Part shown: piece after piece, positions 1 through 10,429 of the stretch
How positions within the stretch are numbered: position 1 is the first letter of the stretch
Layout of the letters: every line of letters begins with the position of its first letter
Assembly (NCBI GenBank): GCA_022495005.1
Contig: JAGYXB010000460.1
Span: 310,001-374,000, forward strand
Reading direction: 5' to 3'
Source: Rhyacophila brunnea
Taxonomy: Eukaryota > Arthropoda > Insecta > Trichoptera > Rhyacophilidae
Length of the DNA: 64,000 bases
The notes under the pieces: generated by a model
Told to the model about the DNA's origin: nothing
Seen by the model: the letters and a program-made list of their open reading frames with translations, nothing else
Database searches by the model: none
Position numbers and translations under genes: made by a program

Positions 1-1261
1 TAATGTTCATATTTTATAATTTATTGTGTATTGTACATTTATTTTGCTTAATTATAGGAATAGTTTTTAAAAAATATGAAAACAAGTGTAACTTATGTAG
101 TTAAGGTTAAACTTTACTGACACTTTAAGAATAAATTAGAAAAGATTGACATAACGTTGTTTGACTATCATTGGCCGGAAATGTAAAATAACGTTAAAAC
201 TCAAAAAAAAAAAAAAACTTTTGTAGATAACGTTGTTTGACTTTAAGCACTTGAATTACAAACCATGCTATCATGGGCACGTCCCAACAGGACCAGTGAA
301 TAATCGAAGTCGCGTCTCGCTTCATTTTTATTTTCAAATATTTACATTCATAATTCATTTATATTGTAAATTTGTCGCTTTAAATATTTTTTAAGTAAAT
401 ACTTATCCGCAAAATGTTTGCGAATTTAATTACTGGTACTCTAGCTTTAAAGATGCAAATATATATTTTTTTAATATAACGTAGGATAAAAATTGGCCAG
501 TTATGTTGATTATCACCATTTACAAGGAACACCAACGTGGAGGCTCACATGCCCCACTTTTTACGTCTTACCTAAATGACCCGAATTGGAAGCGAATCTA
601 GCCTTAGAGGGTATCAAAAACTGGATAAATATATCAGAACATCTGCCGCTCTAAGCGACTCTTACGTACCAAGTTTTTAATAGACTGAGAACCATGTCAT
701 GGCGCACCCAAGCGCACAAAAAACAATACAATATAATACGAGTTCTCTAATCACCAAGTGTGGTAAAATGCAAAGCATGTAACATATATTTTCATGGGAG
801 TAGTTATGCCTTTTCAGTGAGATCTTACGACCTGATGAAAATGGTTTTACTTATATAGGTGTTACATTGCATCATAGGACAAGGCGCATAAGTCTATCTT
901 GATGCCTCGTGCCTTCCGCTATGCGAGTCCTGCATCGCTTTTATTGGATGATGTGAAATTTGTGATGTGTTTATTTCACTTATAAAGTCGACCTGCCACG
1001 CCGGGCCCCCAGGCTAGAGCCCTGTCATCTCCCCCTTGTGGGGGCCATGTTTCAGACTCTATTGATATTATAGGAAGTGAACATAATCTATGCATTATTA
1101 TTATTATTATTAGGCATTTTAATTCATAGTAATCTGGAAAACCTTTTCTCCTCAGCAATTAAGTACTTTATTTAGCGAGCTTTCGGGCCCCACAGGGGTA
1201 TAGTAACACAACATTATTATTTTGAACGAGCATTAGAAAGGGTACAACACGTATGCATAGA
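1..1261. other. AT-rich non-coding DNA 5' of the ABCG exon, presumed intron
   Basis: No exon or complete repeat was recognised. A T/A-rich stretch includes an A-run near 203-216 and a short (ATT)n microsatellite near 1096-1112. Around 1000-1050 there is a GC-richer patch containing gggcccccaggc. Intron status is inferred only from the acceptor site of the exon at 1380. Confidence 0.4.
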
Positions 1262-1269
1262 TATGAATT

Positions 1270-1340
1270 TGCCAAACCCGGGATTCCAACCCGGAGCCCG
1301 TGACATTATAATCCAACATGTTACGGCTCGGCTATCATGA
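1270..1340 (-). repeat. tRNA-like head of a SINE (SINE-A related), diverged
   Basis: On the minus strand this reads as a tRNA-like pol III promoter. The B-box region is gggttggaatcccggg, and the A-box side is near ggctcggctatcatga on the plus strand. The order 'gaacc-type B box, cccgtgacattataatccaac, A box' matches the better preserved SINE-A copies at 16.0 and 20.2 kb. It lies about 40 bp 5' of the ABCG exon. The tail was not delimited. It is unlikely to be a functional tRNA because the stems are degraded. Confidence 0.55.
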
Positions 1341-1379
1341 AAACTGAATAATAAAAGTTATATTTTTTAATCTTTTCAG

Positions 1380-1618
1380 TGGGTTAGACAGTTCGACGTC
1401 GAAACAATGCATTGCCTTGTTGCGTCAGCTGGCATTAGAAGGCAGAACGGTCGTGTGCACCATCCACCAGCCGTCCGCTCTCATCTTGGAGATGTTCGAC
1501 CACCTGTATGTAGTCGCCGATGGTCAATGTATATACCAAGGCAGTATTAGAGGTTTAGTTCCTTATCTCGAAGACTTGGAATTTTACTGTCCACCATACC
1601 ATAATCCTGCAGATTACT
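1380..1618 (+). CDS. Internal exon of an ABCG-family half-transporter (ATP-binding domain, D-loop to H-loop)
   Basis: ABCG proteins are half-transporters with an N-terminal ATPase domain that powers export of lipids or other hydrophobic compounds across membranes. The exon translates from 1381 as GLDSSTSKQCIALLRQL and onward. GLDSSTS is the segment that normally follows the Walker B DEPTS (D-loop). VVCTIHQPS (residues about 24-32) carries the H-loop histidine. The stretch ending in CPPYHNPADY is typical of the ABCG1/ABCG4-like branch. A pyrimidine-rich acceptor ending in cag precedes 1380, and gtaagt follows 1618. The exon starts on the third base of a codon (the Ser of TSGLD) and ends on the first base of the next. 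Walker A, the signature motif and the six membrane segments are absent, so they must be on other exons; none was recognised downstream. The reading frame is intact. Family assignment is secure; the exact orthologue is not. Confidence 0.93.
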
Positions 1619-2776
1619 GTAAGTATTTCCTAACTAATGGATTTATATAGGTATTCAATTTATTTAGTATTTTGTTTTAGTCTCAATATGCATTTATTAC
1701 TACTACTACTACGTACTGCTTATCAGTGGCGCAAACTCCTTCCTAAGTGATTATTTACCTTTTACCTTAATAAATACCAGTGGTCAAGCCTGGATAGCGA
1801 ACAATTCCTACTTTGCCTTGTAAAGAAATCATTTTATTCTGAAAATTAATGAACCACAATGTGTAATCTGATATTATATTTCTGCATGTTTAAATGAGCC
1901 ACAGTGGCATTTATGTAATTTTAATGAAATATATGGGTGACCATGGTCACTGAATTCATTAGAAATCGATAGGTGCTCAGTCAGAAACTTCTAGCTTGTT
2001 GACTAACAAAACTTTCAACTCTTAAAATCCAGGCTATAATAATTATTATTTACTACATTCATTGTTCAATATTTTCTGTCTACTAAAATAATTACTTACC
2101 TGATTATTTTTTAACAAATACACAATTTAAATTAAATTTCTATTGTCAATGAGTTTTTGAAAATGCATTAATTTCATTGGTCCATTGTCATTAATGTGTC
2201 CTAATATTGCAGTATATTATTTTCTTATTATGTCCAGTATGTATGAGTGTCCATCTATGAAATATTTTTTTCAATCACCCATAGCTTTCCTCCCTCCGAC
2301 GGGTACTCTCGGTCAATCTTCCATATAAGAGGGTAGCACATACACCCATATTCGTTAGCATTCACAAAACACATGTAACTTAATATTGCACACAGTGTTG
2401 ATGCAACATTGTCAGTTGGAAAAACATCTATTGGCACATAAGGCATAGTTGAAAATGTTCAGCATATATCTCAAAAAGCCACCGCGCCGTCATCATCCAT
2501 AGAATATAATATACTATTCATAGTGCGCGGTGTTTCCTGTCGAATCATACTGATATAGAGCAAAACTGAGTTTTATTTGTTAAATTTATGCAATATTTAT
2601 TTCCGTATATTTCTTATGTTCGCCATTTTATAAGCGCCAATACAATATAATCATCGTGTATTTGTCTGATGTACAATGACATTTATATCTTGAATTATGA
2701 CAGTTAATGTTTTGATGTTTCGACTCTATGGAATAAGTTGCACATGTTTATGCAGGAGTGAAAGTAACTTTGTATT
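1619..2776. other. AT-rich DNA 3' of the ABCG exon, presumed intron
   Basis: The sequence begins with the gtaagt donor of the ABCG exon. I see no further exon continuing after NPADY and no complete repeat. A (TAC)n patch lies near 1698-1712, followed by cagtggcgc at 1725-1733, which resembles a hAT terminus but has no partner. Confidence 0.4.
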
Positions 2777-3447
2777 CAGGGGCGGCTCTACCTTAAGGGT
2801 TCATAGGGACCATCCTCACATCGTTATCATGTGGAGAATGCATAAAAAACGTACAATATTTTTATCATTGTCATAATATACATACAATAATGGTACTACC
2901 TACCAGGCAATAAAAAGTCACTTTTTTTTTATAATAGGCAGACACTAAATTCTACGTTTTAAAAAATATGCATTAGAATTAAACAATACCTATTATTTTT
3001 AATACGTAGGTCCTAAACATTACAAATAAACACTATTCATTAGTAATGTTTTTTGGATAGCACATGAAATAAAAATGTAGGTAGATATGTATTTCAACAT
3101 CCTTTGTATGTTTAGTTCTCGGACAATTTCAGGTTAAAAAGTTATTAATATATTATTAAGTTTATATCGTGGCTAACACAATCAAAAAAGTTATCATATC
3201 CATCATATCAGTTCCAATACTTCCCACCAAAGAACTGATAAACATATTGAATTTAGTAATATTTATTAGAAAGTACTATTTTTTGGTCACCCCATAGCTT
3301 CACTTCACAAGCTTCACTTGGAGGGAGTTTATTGAGACAAACATTGGCAGCAACCTTTTTATATTAACTAGTAGACCAGTTATTATGGACCACATGTAAA
3401 AAAATCATATTTTCAATTCTCAAGGCCGATTCTGTAGAGCGTCCCCT
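2777..3447. mobile_element. Possible hAT-like non-autonomous element with degraded ends
   Basis: The left end reads caggggcggctctacc. The right end, read on the minus strand from about 3447, is aaggggacgctctaca. The two ends share aggggNNgctctac as an imperfect inverted repeat, and the CAGGGGCGG start resembles hAT termini. No matching 8-bp target duplication is visible at these boundaries and no coding sequence is seen inside, so the element is doubtful. Confidence 0.3.
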
Positions 3448-4095
3448 TAAATGAGATTTTAAAATTTATGACAATTTTATCTATTAATCTTAATACAATA
3501 TAATATAAGTAATCAAATTTTTGCCTTTACCAAAGATAATAAATTATGTTGATTACCTATTGTTTCTATGCACAGTAGCAAAATAAGTAATACCTGGAGT
3601 CATTAAGTACCCCCACTTACACCACTTTGACTGTTGACAGCTCTGTACAATTGAATAGAAATAATGCTAATACGCAGGGTAGATAAAACGGCTTTGGTTT
3701 ATATCAATAGCCATTTCAAGCCTTTCTATTGAATTTTTTTATTTATGGATCATGAGTAAAGTGAGGCAAGATATAAAAAAGATTATGGTGGTCAACCTAA
3801 ATGGCTGAAGCCAATGCATGAGAGTCTTTATACCAATTATGTGTTGCAATATACAAAAACGTTGCTCAACTTTGTTTGTGGAAAGGTAGTTGATCGACAA
3901 AAATTTCTTTGTGTGATAACCAATATGGTAACCTAACATGCAGCCGTCGGAAGCCATCCTTCCAACAAACAATGTCGTGCCGATCAGCCCATACTGTGTG
4001 AGGCAGCACATTAAGTTACCTGTGTGTTGTGAATCTCAACTAAATCACACACACGCGATGAGTTTAAATGTGCTCGACAAACCGATAGCTTCATA

Positions 4096-4363
4096 TATCG
4101 TCTCTGTTCTGGCAGAACACACTAACTGGAGAATACTAGTTTTGAGTAATTTGACTTTGAAGTTCTTAAAATGTTTGAAATGGTCTATCATGTGAGTTTA
4201 TTAAGTAATCGTAAAAAAGATGACTTTAAAATAAAGACTGTTTATTTGTTAAGAAGGTTTCCAGACGGTTAATCTTGAAATAAGGAACATTTTGGTATAA
4301 CTAACTTAATATGTCATGTTTTTGAATTAGTGTATTCTGCCAGAACAGTGACGATATTCGTGC
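4096..4363. mobile_element. Small inverted-repeat element (MITE-like) with ~37-bp ends
   Basis: The left arm (about 4098-4134) contains tctgttctggcagaacacac. The right arm (about 4325-4363) is its near-exact reverse complement, containing gtattctgccagaacagtga. About 190 bp of AT-rich sequence separates them. Each arm has an internal palindrome, gttctg/cagaac. No target duplication was established. The right arm abuts the truncated M-family repeat that follows. Confidence 0.55.
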
Positions 4364-4550
4364 TTTACAATGGAAATCAAAATGAAATGTCAAAATGACA
4401 TTTCAGTATTATATTATATTTGTTTGTTTGTTTGTTCTTTATTTACTTCATACCAAGTACAAGTTTGAGCATATTAAGCATAATAATTCAACATAAAATT
4501 TAAAAACGTTGTATGTAAAAAGTTCTTTTTATCTTGTAATCATTATTTAT
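4364..4550 (-). repeat. Truncated copy of repeat family M
   Basis: On the minus strand this reads gattacaagataaaaagaac, then tacaacgttttta, a gaattattatgcttaatatg segment, a (caaa)n-like run and a tgtcattttgacattt motif. These occur in the same order as in the longer M copies at 16.3, 20.5, 50.1 and 61.2 kb. Only about the first 185 bp of the element are present. The rest is missing where the inverted-repeat element at 4096-4363 begins. Confidence 0.75.
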
Positions 4551-5184
4551 AATAACCATTATGGAAATTGAAAACTAGTATTATGTTGAGTTATAACCAA
4601 TTTGCTTTAGAAACTTACGAAAACCACGCGTATGGGTGTGTCTTTGATTCCGTTAATATCAGTACTTACCAGATTTTGAATCAGCGTATTAAGAATATAT
4701 TACGTGTCGAAGAAGAATATATTAAGTCCATATTAAATGAATAGGAGAAAAACAGCTTTTTGTTTTCTCAAATACACAGTCACAAGGGTGAAAGTTTATA
4801 TTATTTCGAGTATAGAATGTTTAAAATTAATAAATTCCACACTTTGATAATGCAAAAATGTTAGAAAGCAGTAGTTCTTCAGCAATTCACAAAAAAGTCA
4901 AACATACCTAAAGATGGACTTGGCTGATTTTGAAATGTAGCCACACAATACGTATTATGATTCCTAGATGACGTTTAAATATCTTCAAATTCTATTTTTG
5001 TATGAAATATGAAAACTTAATTGTTAGGTGCTTCCATCATTTCGTTATGTTATATATAAATAGTGCTTCGTCATCAAATAATTTTATAAATATTTATGTT
5101 GTTATATCTTACTTAGTATTGTTACCAATTGGCAATTATAAAACTGACCTTAAAATATATTCATATATTGGTGGCGTATTCAGC

Positions 5185-5640
5185 AGTGGACTGTATAATT
5201 TGAAGGTGATAGTGGATGTTGGATTACTACGCACTAGAACTAGTTCGGTGTTCACGCACTCACACACTGGTAAACGAACAATATACCTTTGGATGGATGA
5301 TATATTATGAGGTTGATGAATGATGATTATAAGTTCAGGATGGATGATTGATGGACGCGACGTTCACTCAAACCGTAACAGACTAAGTTGAACGACGATC
5401 GAATAGATACGTTTTGTATGTGTCACGCTATAGGTAGGTAGCGACGATAAAGTATAACAACTTGCCCACGTTCGCTTTCTGGATATCACTTGAGCTGATT
5501 TCCTTATTCGCCATCACGGTCGTATTATGACCCGTAATTGCTCTTCGTCTGGTCTTGTAACAATAATAAATAAGGGGATTTGAGTAGGTAGAAACTAAGG
5601 ATGAATGCGACTACAATTTGGCTTAACCATTGTCATGTTA
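5185..5640 (+). repeat. Repeat family R, copy 1
   Basis: This interspersed repeat of unknown class begins near cagtggactgtataattt and ends near ttggcttaaccatt. Diagnostic shared blocks, in order, are: ttcacgcactcacacactgg; the tgatgatgaaaag/ttcaggatggatga segment; gttcgctcaaaccgta-like; catcacggtcg followed by atgacccgtaattgc; and a final gtaggtagaaactaaggatg. The same order occurs in copies at 21.6, 35.5, 47.7 (-), 53.9 (-), 54.4 (-) and 62.2 kb. Short ORFs here are not conserved between copies. Confidence 0.8.
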
Positions 5641-6335
5641 TAACATGACCACACTTTAAAATTGTATGTTGATTTACGACGCTGGCAACTCTACGCTCGA
5701 CGCTGATATAAGGACGCATGCGCGCGTTGATAAAACTTCCAAAAAGATTCGTTTGAATATTTCCGGCGCGAGGTGGAAGGATAATATTATATACCGTGAA
5801 GACCGAGCCCGGCTCTCCCTCTCAGTGCCCGACGATCATCTGGTGAACATCTCTCTCAGGCCCTGACGTCCAGCGGAATAGCATGGCTCTCAGTGCCCGA
5901 CGATCATCCAAGAAACATTGCTCTCAGTTCTCAACGTCCTTCAGAAGTACAGCTTTCGGACTACGATGCCCCCTGACGGATGATTCTTGATTTGTTTCGC
6001 TTCGGACGGAAGATGGTTAAGCTGGAAGGCGTCTAAACTGGGAGGTTCTATTTTAAATATGTATTTTGTACCCTATATTTATTTGTGAAACGGTCAACCG
6101 AACAAACATATTTATTTGAACCTTTAGTGTCAATTATGAGCTTTTTTTAATATCATTTACTTAATTATTTTATGCAGGCGCTCGTTCAAATTTAACTAAT
6201 TAATTATACATTCGTTTTATATTTTTATTATTGCCTGCATTGTTAATATCTTTCACATTAATTATACACTTGTTAAAATTTATACTCGCGTTTTATTTAT
6301 TATTGATCATTGTCTCTATGCATCCATAGAGTGGC
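5640..6335 (+). repeat. Possible solo LTR or LTR-retroelement fragment
   Basis: The stretch begins tgttataacatgaccacact and is unusually GC-rich from 5675 to 6000. It ends just before tggcgccc (6331-6338), which resembles the start of a primer-binding site following many LTRs. It also contains two diverged tandem 68-bp units (5819-5954). No second LTR and no gag/pol sequence were found, and the terminal dinucleotides are not clear. An LTR relic is therefore only a suggestion. The 67-codon ORF at 5666-5866 shows no recognisable domain. Confidence 0.25.
5819..5954 (+). repeat. Two-unit 68-bp tandem duplication
   Basis: The 20-base block ctcagtgcccgacgatcatc recurs at 5821 and 5889, a period of 68 bp. 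The remainder of the two units is diverged (tctctcaggccctgacgtcc versus tgctctcagttctcaacgtc). The units lie inside the GC-rich block that may be part of an LTR. Confidence 0.7.
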
Positions 6336-6339
6336 GCCC

Positions 6340-7800
6340 TTAATTCCTCTTGTATTTAAATTACAACAGAAACCGACAGCATGCAGACCGGCAGGTAACT
6401 TAGGCTTTGAGGTATTTTAAGTTCCCACGATCCTACATGCTCTGCCGCATTCCTTCCCATTCCGTTCCTATCCTATCCCTATTCATCCTGTATCCATTAT
6501 CCACATGTCCCCATACCCAGGCGCACCTTCTTTCATTCTTTATTCCTACCCGTCATAATTCCTACCCAACCTCAAATCTCACTTTCCATACGTTACAACC
6601 ATATATTTTGAACTAAACATTAAAAAAAAATGTTCGGTATAACTGATTCTAAAAAACCTTAACCCAAAAATAATTACCTATTTGCACTATGATATCAATA
6701 TCTTTTTTTTTTTATTATATTGTAAAGTGTTTGTTAATCTTTTTCTTTTCGAAATATTGTTAACGACAAGCCCTATAGAGTCCATAGTGGCACTTAAACG
6801 CGCCTGGACAAGTTTAATCTCGTCAAAATTAAGTTTGTACAGCCAAGCCTAAACCGAGTTTCAAAATTAGTCAATATATTTGACACTTTAATTAAGTTCT
6901 ATACCCTGAGGAGAAAAAGATACTCAGCCGAAGTATAATTATATCATTAAAGGCTTAACATCAGATAGTTGATCTACTTTGATATTCGTTAGAAGGCTTC
7001 TAACGTAGCCACCTGAGAATTATATGATCTCAAAATGATATTAGAGAATAATGTAACGTCCAATATCACATAATATGTTCAGAGTCGCCTCATCTTTATG
7101 TAGATAAAATATATGAGGCGCACATGGGCGTCCGAACAGAGGGAGCAATTCTAATATAAAGCTACAGACTCTGTATGTCGATGATGTGCGTTCTTTTAAT
7201 CTTGCCTTGCTATGATCTAATTTGATTAGACGTAAAGTATTTCAACCATTTTTTTTGTAATTGACTTAAAAATTCGATGTGTATCTTGACCACCCCACGA
7301 ATACATTTATAGAAATAAAATTTTGTTTATAAGAAAAATTCACTACTAACTTATCCTATGAGTTTAAACCAAAGAACTTGGACAATAAATAGAAGGAGCG
7401 TTATATGACGATTCTTTTATAGTATTTTAACCGGGTAGATGGTGGGTTTGAGTACTTATACATAATACAAGGGACTATCGGGGTAATTGGAAGATGCCCG
7501 GTAGTCCCCAATATTATGAATTTCTGTTCTGAAGGTTGCGAATGTGTGCGTGACATGAAGTGTTTCGGGATGTAATGAATAACACACAGATATGGTATTT
7601 TCATGGTTTTATATTATCATAATGAATTTTGATTATTATACACGGCACTATGTAATAACTGTCACATTTGTATTGGTTGAGTTGGAATATTTACATTATA
7701 ATTCGGAATTCAGATTAAGTGAGACGCGGAACAAGGACGCGTTGTCGACTACATTGTTGAAATGCCAAAATGCAATAATAATTATTCTAAAATGATCGAG
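6340..7800. other. Unassigned AT-rich sequence
   Basis: No gene, RNA or delimited repeat was recognised. Short ORFs on both strands lack domains, splice context and coding-like codon use. Confidence 0.3.
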
Positions 7801-7831
7801 ATGCAACCGTTTCCTTTTCCGTTTTAGCGTA

Positions 7832-7864
7832 GTTGTCTATGGCCTATCAACGACCATAGACAAC
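7832..7864. other. Perfect 11-bp stem hairpin
   Basis: gttgtctatgg at 7832-7842 is the exact reverse complement of ccatagacaac at 7854-7864, around an 11-base loop. It may be a palindromic end of a degraded element. No further inverted sequence flanks it. Confidence 0.6.
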
Positions 7865-8850
7865 AACATAATACTTTGTAGGTTTATGTACAAAACCTCT
7901 ACAGGACGCAGTTTTTAATCTGATTCATTTAACTGAAACGATAATGTATTACAAAAAGTCATGATGCCAGTCATGGACATGATCATGGCTCGGCATCCTC
8001 CGTAATTTGATACTTCAAAGGCACCGCGCAGATGTCTCGGTTTCGTATGGATGCGCATTCATATATGGAATATCATCCATACGATGGACAGATTTTTCTG
8101 GGATTGTGGCTACGATAAAATCATTTTGTAACTGTGTTAGTATCATTTTAAAGTTAGTATCATATTAAACACCTAAATGAGTCACATATACTTCCTGAAG
8201 AATCTGACACCGTTCTACATAGATTCCGTTTTTATGTATTATTATGAAAAACGCACGCTGACTTACTTCTGTTATGTGTTAAGTAGGTGCATATTGTTTG
8301 ATAATAATATTATTCTTCTTCTATGTGGAGATTTCATGCTGAAGATAATGACCCGGATGATTTTGACATCAGATAGCAGATTGCTTTATCTGGGGCTTGG
8401 CTCTACCCCTCTCAACATAAAGCAGCATTCACAGCCTGTGTAAGTGGAAAACCCGCGTGGAAATTTTGATTTAATCCATCCATATGACTTACTCATTTTT
8501 TTCGAGTTACTAATTTTTCCGAGTTGTTATCCTTCCAGCGTGATATATGATAAAAACTGTAAAGTCAAAATCGGTAGACTACAATTAACTGCAAGAATAT
8601 GCATTTTTCCTGTAGTTTATTGGTCGCGTAAGTACTGCAATTAAAAGTTATTTAACAAGCGCATAAAGTATGTTTAAGTTGGTACTCCTCAGTATTGCTC
8701 AGTTAGCATTCCGATTTTCTGACACAAGCTGTAACTGTTTTTTTATGTTCATTTTGATTACTTCCTCGAGTGTAGATAAAAACGATTTATACAAAGGATT
8801 TTTCAACTATGTATGTATTATTTATTACCTGTTTATCTAATCATTGTGAC

Positions 8851-9606
8851 TAGGGATTCCAATCCCGGGATCCCGAGCTATTTTTGAGACCTATGAATCC
8901 CGGGATTGATAAACATAATCCCGAAACTTTCGGGGTTGACTTTTTTATCAATTTTTATGGAAAATAAAATAAAAACGAAAATATTACAGAAAAAAATAAT
9001 ACTTTTAATAACAAATAACTACATTAGAAATAAGCTGAGTTTGAATAAAATTTGATTTATACCCATGTGTAAGTTGCCGATTCATTTTATTTTTTCACCT
9101 AAATTAATAAAAATGAGAAAATTGGAAAAAAAACAATGCTTCGCACTATTAACAAAATAATTCCACCATAATCTCATACGTTTTACGGCAGTTTCATATT
9201 TGGCTGAATAATTATATTTATGAAGCGGAAAGGCCATAAGTATACCATGATTTTTGCTTTACTATTTTAAATCTTGCTAACCCATTCATTAAGTCTTTTC
9301 TATCAGAAACAGCAATCTCATATTAAATTCACATGATTATTTATATGACAATATTATTTACTCCATTAAACTCACGTATTTCCAAGATTGAACGTGTACA
9401 ATATTAACAATAAATGTCCTAAATAGTATAAATTATACTAGATTTATTTTTGACCGAGTTTATAAATGTTATTTGTAAATATAAAAATTTTATATTAACA
9501 ATGGAAAAAAATGCAAATCCCGAGACCAGTCCCGGGATCCCGGGATTGTCAAATTGTAATTCCGAAATCCCGGGATCAGAATTTTGGCTCGAGATTGGAT
9601 TCCCTA
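8851..9606. mobile_element. hAT-like non-autonomous element, CCCGGG subfamily, copy 1
   Basis: The ends are inverted: tagggattccaatcccggga on the left, and on the right gattggattcccta, whose complement is tagggaatccaatc. The flanking 8-mers are attgtgac (8843-8850) and attgtaac (9607-9614), an imperfect target-site duplication (7/8). An 8-bp duplication and a YAGGG-type terminus fit the hAT superfamily. Terminal regions repeat the palindrome CCCGGG (8864, 8899, 9531, 9539, 9569), mostly in the context aatcccgggatt. The interior is AT-rich with no transposase, so it would depend on an enzyme encoded elsewhere. A second, opposite-oriented copy lies at 57.4 kb. Confidence 0.88.
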
Positions 9607-9857
9607 ATTGTAACAGATTGTTCTTTCATATGCCCTGCACATTGGCAAATAAGTCATAGCAATAGTCTGAAGTTCTCCGCAAATAGACACCATAGCAAAC
9701 TAATGCAAAGTCACTTATAACTAACCTAATAAGTAGGCCAGTGATCTTTTTTCTTGCTTCAATTTTATAGATTCTCCATCTGTATAAAAGAAGGTTTTTC
9801 AATATTTTTGGTTCAAATACACATTGAAACATGTGAACAACATGACGTGATTTTTCC

Positions 9858-9926
9858 AGAGTTGAAATTTGAACCCGAGACCCACGAGATTATAAGCCGA
9901 TACGCTATCGCTCAGCTACCGCGGGA
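9858..9926 (-). repeat. tRNA-like SINE-A head, fragment
   Basis: On the plus strand this reads tttgaacccgagacccacga, gattataagccgatacgc and a cagctaccgcggg A-box region. This matches the tRNA-derived half of SINE-A on the minus strand (B box read as gggttcaaa). No SINE body was recognised beside it. Confidence 0.6.
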
Positions 9927-10028
9927 ATACCAACTACTTTTGATTGGTATAATGTAATATTACATATACTTTTAATATAGGTACCTAATTACCTAAATAG
10001 AATTGAAAAAAAAATAGTTAACTTAAAA

Positions 10029-10425
10029 TTTTAAGTAAGTTCAAGTTAGTTACAACAAAACATCTTGGAGTGATCCGTGCCGCCGGTTAGTATTTAAAGT
10101 AATACCTTATTTGATTTAAAATACAAAAGCCAATCGCCAATAGTACCTCAATTTGGAAAACGCTTCAGAGAGTATTAAGAAACATTAGCTAAAATTTGTC
10201 GCAATTAAGTATGGCGCCTTTAACATAGTGGTATATGTGCATGGGCGCAAAACCCGAGAGATTCAGGTTCGATTCCTGCGGGGTGTCTTACTTTTTCAAA
10301 AAAGATTTTTTCCTATTGGTTATAATATAATTTTTCATTTTTTTTTTCAAAATTTATATGTTCAATAATTAGAATGTTACATTCTTAAATCATGTCAATT
10401 ATTCATTGAATTATAAAATTGTAAA
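10029..10425 (+). repeat. Repeat family B (tRNA-like), copy at 10.0 kb
   Basis: The copy starts near gttagttacaacaaaacatc. It carries a tRNA-like core at 10213-10289 (A-box side ttaacatagtggtatatg; B box aggttcgattcctgc; then ggggtgtctt). It ends with a tail holding ttcaataattagaatgttac. The whole length aligns with the copy at 22.65 kb. The tRNA-like part suggests a pol III-derived SINE. No functional tRNA is claimed because the cloverleaf stems do not pair well. Confidence 0.75.
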
Positions 10426-10429
10426 TTAA

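Noticed and set aside
9450..9720. Overlapping ORFs at 9.45-9.72 kb
   Set aside because: They translate the right terminus of the hAT-like element (repeated cccgggat) in two frames.
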